A stretch of 64,000 bases of DNA from Candidatus Eremiobacteraceae bacterium (GTDB taxonomy: Bacteria; Vulcanimicrobiota; Vulcanimicrobiia; Eremiobacterales; Eremiobacteraceae), in the NCBI GenBank assembly GCA_035710745.1, contig DASTCX010000004.1, positions 247,763-311,762 of the forward strand. The letters run 5' to 3'. The translations under genes and the position numbers were made by a program. Below, piece by piece: positions 15,702 through 23,280 of this stretch. The notes beneath the pieces were generated by a model that was given only the letters and a program-made list of their open reading frames with translations, was not told where the DNA came from and searched no databases. The stretch's first letter is position 1, and every line of letters starts with the position of its first letter.

Positions 15702-18317
15702 AAGACGAGTGCCGGCCTAGCTGCGTGCGCGCTGGCGGCCTTGGTCCTGTTCGCGTCGCCGTCCACGTCGGCCGCGTCTCCGTTTTCTGACGTTCCTCGC
15801 ACCCATTGGGCGATCGACTACATCCGCGCTCTCGCAGCCGACGGAATCATCCAAGGCTATCCGCAAGGCAAATTCGACGGCAGCAAGGACATGACGCGCT
15901 ACGAGGTGGCCGCGATCGTCGCCCGCGCCGTCTCCTACGTCCAAGCGAACGGCGCTTCTGCGTCGGACATGGCGAAACTCCAAAAGCTCATGGACGCCTA
16001 CAAGGACGAGCTCGACTCGCTCGGCGTCCGCGTCTCGACGGTCGAAGACCGGCTGAACACGCTCGACAAATCGACGCAGTTCGCCCAGCGCTTCTCCGTT
16101 CACGGCACGCTGTCGTCGCAGTTCACCGAGCGCGAGCGCACGACATCACCGATGCTCGTCGATGGACACACGATCGCGGCGAACGACTCCGTCTTCAAGT
16201 TCACGGACGCGTTCATCGAGACCGACATCACGAACGATCCGTACTACGGCAGAGACAGCCCGGGCGTGCTGCTCCCGCGCGAGAACTGGGAGTTCACAGC
16301 GCAGTACGCGGTGACGCCGAACCTCATCGTGACCCTGCCGGTCAAGGTTTGGGATTACTCGTTCGGAGGCTATCGCCAGCAGCAGACCGGCGTCGGCATC
16401 AACCCGACGCTCGACGTGACGGCTCCGGATATCACGAACCTCAAGGGGTTGGAGATGCGCATCGGCATGCTCAACAACTTGCGCGGCTCGCTGACCGGCC
16501 TCACCTATAGCCCGCCTGACGACTTCAGGATCGGCTTCAAGGACCCGTTCCGTCCGTATCCGATGGGTGTTTCCGTCCAGGGCACCGCGTTCAACTGGCT
16601 TGATTTCCAGGCATACGGTTTCCGCATCGATCCGGTGATGATCAACACCGGCGCGTTCCCGCCGAACGACGGCTACGGTGCGGTCGGCTACCTGTCGCCG
16701 TACTACCCGCAGCAGTCGACAAGCACGTATAGTTCGGCGCAGACGACCGACACGTTCCCGAACGGCGGCCCGAGCCAGCAGCTCATCACGAACGTCTATC
16801 TCTCGTTGCTCGCGCAGCCGGGGACGATCTACATCTCGTACTTGCTCGGGCCGGGTTGCCCGACGGGCTGCACGTTCACCGGGCCGAATCAAGGCCAGCC
16901 GCCCTTCACCTACGTGCAGACGGTGAACGAAGTCATATTCTCGACGCCTTTGCCGGCCGGTTCGCAAGTCGCGCTGACATATCAAGGATACAGCACGAGC
17001 AACAATACGCTGCCGCAGCGCTACGACGTCGGCGGCCGCGCGGTCTACCACGTCCCTGGCATCGGCAACGGCGCGGCGACCCTCGGGCTGTCGTTCAACC
17101 GCATCTTCGACATCCCGAACGACAACGTGCTGTTCACATCATTCCCCGGCACGCCGAACGTGGGTCTCGTCAGCGACACGGTCTTCGGGCTCGACTTCGT
17201 CTTGCCGATCGCGTACGCGATCGGTCCGGTGCAGACACCGGCGATCTTCGGCGAGGTATCGTCGAGCAAGTACAGCGGCGACTACTTGCACACGCCGGCG
17301 CAGAGCGACACAGCGGGCGTCATCGGCCTGAAGTTCAAGATCCTCGGCGGCGATCAGACGATCGTCTTCCAGAACGTCGGACCGAACTGGATCGACGGTG
17401 CGCAGTTCCAGTATTCGGGGCAAGCGCCGGCGATATTCAGCTTCTACAACTTCCCGTATTTGCCGGCGCCGTACGGTATCGGCAACGACCTGGCGCTCAA
17501 CGCCGAAGTCGATCGCGCGGCAGCGGCGGCGGGCTTCACCGGTCCATTCCTCTCGTCGAACACGACGTTCCCGTACGGTTCGTTCGCCTTCCCGCTGTTC
17601 AATCAGTTCAAGGCACAAGGACCGTACTACTATAGCTCGTTCACGCCGAACACGACCGGCGCTGCGGTGACGCTCAATTTCCCGCTGACCCTCGGCAACA
17701 TCAGCGCGAAGCTGAACCTCGGCGGCCAGTCGCTGCGCGAGATCCGGCCCAACTCGCTCGCGACCGACATCTTCGGACCGCAGTTCGCGTCGTCGGTGAA
17801 GGCGAAATACGATCAGCTCGGCGCCGGCGTCACGCTCGGCTTGCCGATCTTCGACCGTACGGCGACCGTGACGCTGCAAGGCCTGTTCGAGCGGCTCGAG
17901 CGCAACGACACGACGCCGTTCGTCTACGCGGCGGATCCCGCGCTCAACGTCGCGTCGTACAACCCGGTCGCAAGCGCGGAGCTGACGGGCACGGGCCAAC
18001 AGATCCTGTTCTATCCGAACTTCGTCGACGTCAAGCACACGGTCGGCCACGCGCAGCTCGCGCTTCCGGTGACAGCCGCGCTGACCGCCAACCTCGATTA
18101 CTACGAGCAGCGCTACACCGGCGAGGCGCTCAACACGCTGACGCAAAGCATCAGCCAGCGAAAGCTCCAACTGACGGGCGGCGTGCTGTACAACATCCCG
18201 AACACGAACGCGTCGGTCAATCTGTTCTTCAACCGGTACGAATACCACGACGACGACGCGCCGACGTGGAACTGGGTGCAGAACAAGCAGAACCTGTACT
18301 TCTCCGTCAAGTTCTAG
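15699..18317 (+). CDS. SLH-domain outer-membrane porin (OmpM/SLP-like)
   Basis: 872 residues. After the signal peptide one S-layer homology domain follows at about 28-85 (FSDVPRTHWAIDYIRALAADG, IIQGYPQGKFDG, MTRYEVAAIVARAV). A short coiled coil comes next (MAKLQKLMDAYKDELDSLGVRVSTVEDRLNTLD). The remaining 700 or so residues are an aromatic-rich beta barrel ending NKQNLYFSVKF with terminal phenylalanine. Proteins of this build (OmpM in Negativicutes, similar ones in cyanobacteria and Deinococcus-Thermus) are abundant porins that tie the outer membrane to modified peptidoglycan through the SLH domain. It closes the outer-membrane cluster and has its own strong ribosome binding site after a 178-bp gap. 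Confidence 0.9.
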   Translation: MKTSAGLAACALAALVLFASPSTSAASPFSDVPRTHWAIDYIRALAADGIIQGYPQGKFDGSKDMTRYEVAAIVARAVSYVQANGASASDMAKLQKLMDAYKDELDSLGVRVSTVEDRLNTLDKSTQFAQRFSVHGTLSSQFTERERTTSPMLVDGHTIAANDSVFKFTDAFIETDITNDPYYGRDSPGVLLPRENWEFTAQYAVTPNLIVTLPVKVWDYSFGGYRQQQTGVGINPTLDVTAPDITNLKGLEMRIGMLNNLRGSLTGLTYSPPDDFRIGFKDPFRPYPMGVSVQGTAFNWLDFQAYGFRIDPVMINTGAFPPNDGYGAVGYLSPYYPQQSTSTYSSAQTTDTFPNGGPSQQLITNVYLSLLAQPGTIYISYLLGPGCPTGCTFTGPNQGQPPFTYVQTVNEVIFSTPLPAGSQVALTYQGYSTSNNTLPQRYDVGGRAVYHVPGIGNGAATLGLSFNRIFDIPNDNVLFTSFPGTPNVGLVSDTVFGLDFVLPIAYAIGPVQTPAIFGEVSSSKYSGDYLHTPAQSDTAGVIGLKFKILGGDQTIVFQNVGPNWIDGAQFQYSGQAPAIFSFYNFPYLPAPYGIGNDLALNAEVDRAAAAAGFTGPFLSSNTTFPYGSFAFPLFNQFKAQGPYYYSSFTPNTTGAAVTLNFPLTLGNISAKLNLGGQSLREIRPNSLATDIFGPQFASSVKAKYDQLGAGVTLGLPIFDRTATVTLQGLFERLERNDTTPFVYAADPALNVASYNPVASAELTGTGQQILFYPNFVDVKHTVGHAQLALPVTAALTANLDYYEQRYTGEALNTLTQSISQRKLQLTGGVLYNIPNTNASVNLFFNRYEYHDDDAPTWNWVQNKQNLYFSVKF

Positions 18318-18360
18318 CGTCCGAAAACGTTCGACTAACGACCGCTCCTCGACGAATCAG

Positions 18361-18395
18361 GGAGCGGTCGAGATTTATCTCGACCGCCGCGGTCC
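18361..18395 (+). repeat. REP-like palindrome, copy 1 (type A)
   Basis: GGAG tetranucleotide, then 11-bp arms GCGGTCGAGAT and its complement around a TT centre, then CGCGGTCC. The first bases also pair with GACCGCTCC at 18340-18348, giving an alternative hairpin just after the porin stop that could end transcription. It forms a doublet with copy 2. Confidence 0.9.
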
Positions 18396-18408
18396 ATCGG
18401 TAAAGATT

Positions 18409-18444
18409 GGAGCGGTCGACCTTTACGGTCGACCGCCGCGGTCT
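18409..18444 (+). repeat. REP-like palindrome, copy 2 (type B)
   Basis: Same GGAG head and CGCGG tail, but the arms are GCGGTCGACC and its complement around TTTAC. It begins exactly 48 bp after copy 1. The identical A-then-B order and 48-bp spacing recurs at 56110/56158. Confidence 0.9.
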
Positions 18445-18482
18445 TTGGGGGTCGCACGCCGCTGGGCCACTAACTTTCGACC

Positions 18483-19244
18483 GTGCTCCGCTGGCTCGTG
18501 ATCCTCGTCGTTGTCATTGTTGCGGTCGTGCTGCTGTGGCGGCCCGCAGCCTCCTGGTGGTGCCTCGACGTCGGCAACCTCGCCTACATGCGAGGCGATC
18601 GAGCCACAGCCGCCGCCGACTTCGTGCAGGGCCTTCGTTTCGAACCTACGTGGCGGGCGCTGCTCGAAGATCATGGCCGCGCCGTCCTCGACGCCGAACC
18701 GGCCGTCGCCCTCGCAGACTTCAAAGCCGCCGACTGCGGCGAGCCATGTACTGCGGAAGCGGGCGATGCGGAAAGCCGCCTCGGCAACTTCGATAACGCC
18801 ATCAACGACTATCTCGCCGCCCACGCCGTCGAGCGCGTCGGCGGTGCGGTCGACCGGCTCGCGAGCGAAGCGCGTTACGATGATGCGATCGAGCTCGAGC
18901 GCGCGCTTGCGAGCCGATTGGGAACGGGAATGCTGTCGCAAGCCGACGTGGCCAGCGCGGATTATCTGATCGGCGGACTCGATAATCGCGCGGCGAGAGC
19001 GGCTCGTGAGTCGGCGAAAGCGGCGGCGTATCACGCCGATGCGATCCGTTCGTTCCGGCGCGCGTCGCAGCTCGCGCCGTTCAACGAAGGGTATTTGCTC
19101 TCGCTCGGTTTTGCCGAGTCGGCGTGGGGTGACAAACGAAAAGCGCGCGTCGCCTTCGAGAAGGTGCTCGATCTCCACCCGCACCAAAGCGACGCCGAGC
19201 GAGGCCTCGCCCAACTCGGCGTTCGAAACAACGACCCGAATTGA
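18483..19244 (+). CDS. Membrane-anchored TPR-like protein
   Basis: 253 residues from GTG. One N-terminal membrane segment (WLVILVVVIVAVVLLW) is followed by an alpha-helical Ala-rich region. Its TPR-like units are LAYMRGDRATAAADFVQGLRFEP, AIRSFRRASQLAPFNEGY and KARVAFEKVLDLHPHQSDAERGLAQL. The two last units are the clearest. It probably faces the periplasm and binds protein partners. The stop overlaps the TTG of the glycosyltransferase downstream, so the two may act together in envelope glycan work, but nothing in the sequence fixes a specific role. Confidence 0.7.
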   Translation: MLRWLVILVVVIVAVVLLWRPAASWWCLDVGNLAYMRGDRATAAADFVQGLRFEPTWRALLEDHGRAVLDAEPAVALADFKAADCGEPCTAEAGDAESRLGNFDNAINDYLAAHAVERVGGAVDRLASEARYDDAIELERALASRLGTGMLSQADVASADYLIGGLDNRAARAARESAKAAAYHADAIRSFRRASQLAPFNEGYLLSLGFAESAWGDKRKARVAFEKVLDLHPHQSDAERGLAQLGVRNNDPN

Positions 19245-20281
19245 CCCGCCTTCGCGTCGCGCTCGAGACGCAGTTCGCGGTGGGCACACCGACCGGGCTT
19301 GGCGTCTACGCATCGGGTCTTGCCAAAGCGCTCCGAGCACGCGATGACGTCGAGGTCGTCGAGCTGCGCGACGACAGCTTCGATCTGTGGCGATTCGACC
19401 GCAGGCTTTACTGGGACCAGGTCCGCGCGCCGGCGCTCGCCGCACGTGCGAAAGCGGACGTCGTGCACTTCACTGGCGGCACACTGCCGCTCAGGCTCAC
19501 GCATCCGACGATCCTGACGCTTCACGACCTCGTTTGGGTGCGCGGCGTCAATCGCGGCCGCTTCTATGTGCGCTGGTATTTCGGCGATCTCCAACGACGC
19601 CTCGCGCGGCGCGCCGACGCGATCCTCGTCGACACTGAAGCCGCGCGCGTCGACGTCGCGGATGGTCTCGACATCGACGCGGCTAGAATCCACGTGGTCG
19701 GCGTCGGAGTCGACGATTCGTTCTTCCACATCGAACGCCGCGTAGACGATCCACCGTTTATCCTATGCGTGGGCACGGTCGAGCGGCGGAAAGATCTCGT
19801 CACCGCGGTCGAAGCCGTCGCGCGTATCCCGGATGTCCGATTAGTTTCGGTCGGTCCGCTCACGCCTTACGCTGACGAAGTGCGAGCGAGGGCAGCGCGT
19901 CTCGACGTGTCGAACCGGATCGACTTACGCGGCTACGTTGACCACGCGACCTTGCGCGATCTCTACTCGCGAGCAGCGGCCCTGGTCTTTCCATCCCGCT
20001 ACGAAGGTTTCGGTCTCCCGCCCCTACAGGCGTTGGCGTGCGGATTACCCGTCGTCGCGGCGCGTATTCCGGTGACTGAGGAGGTGCTCGGCGATAGCCC
20101 CGTCTACGTCGAACCGGGTGATGACATCGGATTCGCCGTGGCTCTCTCGTCCGTGACGAGTTCGTCCGACGCCCGGCGCGCCGAAGCTGGCCGCAGACAA
20201 GCCCAGACGTTCATTTGGCCCACCGTCGCAGACAGTATCGTGCGCTGCTATCGTGCAACTACCCGGAACGTCGGTGCCTGA
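19241..20281 (+). CDS. GT4-family glycosyltransferase
   Basis: 346 residues from TTG overlapping the preceding TGA. It is a GT-B retaining glycosyltransferase. The N-terminal acceptor domain begins TRLRVALETQFAVGTPTGLGVYASGLAKAL and contains LTLHDLVWV. The C-terminal half has FILCVGTVERRKDLVTAVEA, the nucleotide-sugar site VFPSRYEGFGLPPLQALACGLPVVAARI and the acidic VYVEPGD. It is cytosolic and lacks membrane segments. The likely role is adding a sugar to an LPS or exopolysaccharide precursor. The sugar is unknown. An imperfect stem (CGAATGT...ACATTCG, 20315-20334) lies just beyond the stop. Confidence 0.88.
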   Translation: MTRLRVALETQFAVGTPTGLGVYASGLAKALRARDDVEVVELRDDSFDLWRFDRRLYWDQVRAPALAARAKADVVHFTGGTLPLRLTHPTILTLHDLVWVRGVNRGRFYVRWYFGDLQRRLARRADAILVDTEAARVDVADGLDIDAARIHVVGVGVDDSFFHIERRVDDPPFILCVGTVERRKDLVTAVEAVARIPDVRLVSVGPLTPYADEVRARAARLDVSNRIDLRGYVDHATLRDLYSRAAALVFPSRYEGFGLPPLQALACGLPVVAARIPVTEEVLGDSPVYVEPGDDIGFAVALSSVTSSSDARRAEAGRRQAQTFIWPTVADSIVRCYRATTRNVGA

Positions 20282-20531
20282 TACCGCCATTGGTTTTCCG
20301 TAGGGAACACCAAACGAATGTTCTCAGACATTCGGTCTCCAAGAGGACGGGACGTCGGGCTAGCCGTCAAATCGCAAGCAAACTCTGCCGATTCTGGCCC
20401 AACGGTTCGCAAGACCCTATGCGGGCGGTCCCCGAGATGGTAGTCTTGCAACATAAGCGTTGCCGTCCTTCAATCCAGCGATGGCCAAAACTTGTAGCGC
20501 GTTCGATTCGACTTGAGGTAGCCACCCCCGC
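20282..20531. other. Lower-GC intergenic stretch
   Basis: About 250 bp without a convincing gene. Base composition drops visibly compared with the glycosyltransferase gene and stays low through the next gene. It contains a 7-bp stem hairpin at 20315-20334 with a 6-base loop and no T-run. No clear promoter consensus is visible. It may be the left flank of acquired DNA. Confidence 0.5.
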
Positions 20532-21581
20532 ATGAGTCGCCTTGCAAAACTACTGACTTTCCTTGTCCTCGCTGGGTGCAACAGCACTCAGACCTACTCA
20601 GCAAATAGCGCGATCATGATCAACTTAGGTCGCATCGTATCTCCGCTTTCCCCAACATCAAAGAGCAACGGAGTTTCGTTGCCACTGCTGTGGGTATCCG
20701 ATGGCAATTACCTCAGCGCCTATCAACTTTCAGACAACGGCGACGTAGCTCCGTCGGCCATCATCCAAGGATCCAACACGGGGTTTCAAAACGGGCTTAC
20801 GCAACAGATCGCTTCGGGACCGAGGGGGGAAACCTACGTTGTGCAGCCAGCGTATGATCAGTCGACACAGCAGACCGTTTGGCAGATCCTCCGGTTTCGG
20901 CCGCATGCATCGGGTAACGTCAGCCCAGACCTCATTTTGAATTGCGGACAACAGATTATAGCGTCGAATGCGATCGCGGTTGGATCATTTGGGCAGATCG
21001 CATTTTCGAATCTAACCATCGCCCCACCGCCACCGTACTGGGTCTCGATAGCGCTCCTTCCCGGCAATTCCACATCTTGCCCTAGCGATCATAAACAAAT
21101 ATATGGCTCAAACACAGGCTTGGACCAGGTGCAGGGCTTAGCTATTGACGGGCGGGGGACGCACTTCGTCCTCAAGCAAACTGCAATCGAGATATTTAAA
21201 CCTGGCGCCTTGGGAAATGTAGCGCCCGCAAGAACCATTTCTGGGTCGCACACCCATTTATCACTTGCGACCGGAATCGCCGTCGACAGTGCCGGCTATA
21301 TTTACGTCGCTAGCGACCTTGATTCTAATTCGATCTCAGTATTTCGCCCAAACGCCAACGGCGACGCAACGCCGGTCCGTCGAATTATCGGGTCCAACAC
21401 TCAGTTGTATAACCCGATTGGAATCGCTGTTTCTTTGGACGGCCGGATATTCGTGTTGAATAATGCGACAATGGCCATCACCGTCTATGCGCCCGGAGCG
21501 ACAGGGAACGTTGCGCCTGTCCAGGTTATATCAGGTAGTGCGACAGGGATAAACGGCGCGTATATCACGATCGCGAACTGA
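20532..21581 (+). CDS. Low-GC beta-propeller (NHL-like) lipoprotein
   Basis: 349 residues from ATG. The signal ends in a lipobox (FLVLAGCNST). The mature protein is built of five or six propeller-type repeats, best seen in the last three: GLAIDGRGTHFVLKQ..IEIFKPGALGNVAPARTISG, GIAVDSAGYIYVAS..SISVFRPNANGDATPVRRIIG and GIAVSLDGRIFVLN..ITVYAPGATGNVAPVQVISG. Each pairs a GIAVD strand with a GNVAP turn. GC content is clearly below that of the neighbours and AT-ending codons are common, which suggests horizontal transfer. The ligand is unknown. No operon partner is adjacent on the same strand. Confidence 0.7.
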   Translation: MSRLAKLLTFLVLAGCNSTQTYSANSAIMINLGRIVSPLSPTSKSNGVSLPLLWVSDGNYLSAYQLSDNGDVAPSAIIQGSNTGFQNGLTQQIASGPRGETYVVQPAYDQSTQQTVWQILRFRPHASGNVSPDLILNCGQQIIASNAIAVGSFGQIAFSNLTIAPPPPYWVSIALLPGNSTSCPSDHKQIYGSNTGLDQVQGLAIDGRGTHFVLKQTAIEIFKPGALGNVAPARTISGSHTHLSLATGIAVDSAGYIYVASDLDSNSISVFRPNANGDATPVRRIIGSNTQLYNPIGIAVSLDGRIFVLNNATMAITVYAPGATGNVAPVQVISGSATGINGAYITIAN

Positions 21582-21614
21582 AGCGCCGAACAACCAGGGG
21601 CGTTATCAAGCGGC

Positions 21615-23279
21615 TCAGTTCGGTGCGTTAGAAGAGAACAGCACGTTGACCGGATACGATGAGCCGCCTTCGGGCATCGTCACGATCTCGACGCGCCGAA
21701 AGCCGTGCGCCGGCACCGGGAAGCTGCGGACGAGCGCGTAGCGCCCCGGATCGGTCGCCTTCATCTCGACGAGATCGCCGTCTATAAGAAACGTCGCTGT
21801 CGCGCGGCCGCCGCGAGGCTGCAGCCACATGCCGACATTCGCATCTGTATCGCCGGTATTCAGCAGCGTCACCGTGGCCGATTGCTTGACGCCGTAGTCG
21901 CCACCGAGCACTTCGCCTTGCACGAGGTTCGGCAACGGCAGCTTGCCGATGTGGAGGACGGTCGGATCGTCGCCGACCGTATATGCCTCGTCGTACGAAA
22001 AATCCGGCACCTCGTAGACGCCGCGCGAGTGGTGGACGACGCTCGATAACAATGTGTCGGAGATCGGTTCGACCGGCGAATCGCTCGCGTCTTGGACAAC
22101 GACTGCGATCCGCACGCCGTCACCCTCGACGACGCGTACGGCCATGAGCCCGCTGACCAGCGAGACCGGCGGTAGCAGTTGCTCGATGACGTTGAGCGTC
22201 GCGTGCGGCGGCACTTCGAAGATCTGTCCCTCGTCGCTGGCCTCTTGCTCTAGGAATCGCAGCGTCGATGCGTGACCGACCGCGAGGACGTTCGGGTCTG
22301 GTCCGGCGATGCCGGCGGTGAGCTGGATCAGACTCGAGACGAGCCCGTTGTTCTGCACCTTCACCGTGACGCGCCGCAGCGGCGCGCCGCGATCGGCGTA
22401 GTGATAGTACAACAAGCGCGCGGGTTCATCGTAGTTGACGTCGGCATAGAACAGCGTGCCGTCCTCGGTTATCGTCTCGGGGAAATCGGAGACGAGCAAG
22501 AACTTCGGATCGACGTGCGGCTGCGCGAGATTGACGACCGATACCGCCACCGTCTGGTTGTACGGGTACAAACCCGGACCGGTCATCGAAACGGGTACGT
22601 GGACGACGGTCGTGTTGTCCGCATCGAGCGTGTGCGCATCGGCGACGGCGGTCGAGGGTGCAGCGACCGAGGCGCCCTGCACGGGATACGCGACGCGCAA
22701 AGCCGCCTGCGCGGCCATCTGCGCGACGAAATCGGCCGACGCCGGATTGCCGGTGATCGTCACTTGCGTCGACGAGGCCGCTCTGCCCGCGTACGGCTGC
22801 ACGGTGATGGAAATGGTCGTCGTCTGACCATACTGGTCCGACGCGGTCAGCGTCGTCGTTCCCGGATGCAGACCGGTCACATCGATCGTGCGGTCGATAC
22901 CGTTGAACACCGCTGAAGCGACGTTCGGATCCGAAACCGCCAACGTCAGTATACCGCTCGGCGGCGACACGACGGGAATGCGTCCGATGTGACCGAGTGG
23001 CAATGTAGAAGCCGCAGCGCCCAATGTGACGGGCGCGGGCGTCTGCGTCGCGAGCGGCATCGGCCCGTACGTCGCCACCGGAGAACTGACTGGGGGCAGC
23101 GGTAAGCCGCTCGCCAAGGGCGACGGCGATGGCGTGGCGGGCGGAGCAGACGAAACGGCGGCGGCCGGAGATGGTGACGGTGTCGCGTCCGGCTGCGCCG
23201 CGGCGCCGGCCGCAAACGCGACGAGCGCCGCGAGCAGCGCCGTCGCGCACCGCCGTTGCGTCGCCCGCACAGCCGTCAC
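21615..23279 (-). CDS. Exported protein with an Ig-like/pilus-N-type domain, function unknown
   Basis: 554 residues. A signal peptide (LLAALVAFAAGAAAQ) is followed by a Pro/Ser/Thr/Ala-rich linker to about residue 85. A domain at about 95-165 (GRIPVVSPPSGILTLAVSDPNVASAVF ... GLHPGTTTLTASDQYGQTTTISITVQPY) resembles the Ig-like BIG2 fold and the N-terminal domain of CpaC-type pilus proteins. The remaining 380 residues are predicted beta-rich and contain no secretin domain or catalytic motif I recognise. It is read toward the propeller gene and lies 1 bp from the recQ stop on the same strand. Adhesion or a periplasmic scaffold role is possible but unproven. Confidence 0.6.
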   Translation of the reverse strand: MTAVRATQRRCATALLAALVAFAAGAAAQPDATPSPSPAAAVSSAPPATPSPSPLASGLPLPPVSSPVATYGPMPLATQTPAPVTLGAAASTLPLGHIGRIPVVSPPSGILTLAVSDPNVASAVFNGIDRTIDVTGLHPGTTTLTASDQYGQTTTISITVQPYAGRAASSTQVTITGNPASADFVAQMAAQAALRVAYPVQGASVAAPSTAVADAHTLDADNTTVVHVPVSMTGPGLYPYNQTVAVSVVNLAQPHVDPKFLLVSDFPETITEDGTLFYADVNYDEPARLLYYHYADRGAPLRRVTVKVQNNGLVSSLIQLTAGIAGPDPNVLAVGHASTLRFLEQEASDEGQIFEVPPHATLNVIEQLLPPVSLVSGLMAVRVVEGDGVRIAVVVQDASDSPVEPISDTLLSSVVHHSRGVYEVPDFSYDEAYTVGDDPTVLHIGKLPLPNLVQGEVLGGDYGVKQSATVTLLNTGDTDANVGMWLQPRGGRATATFLIDGDLVEMKATDPGRYALVRSFPVPAHGFRRVEIVTMPEGGSSYPVNVLFSSNAPN

Positions 23280-23280
23280 G

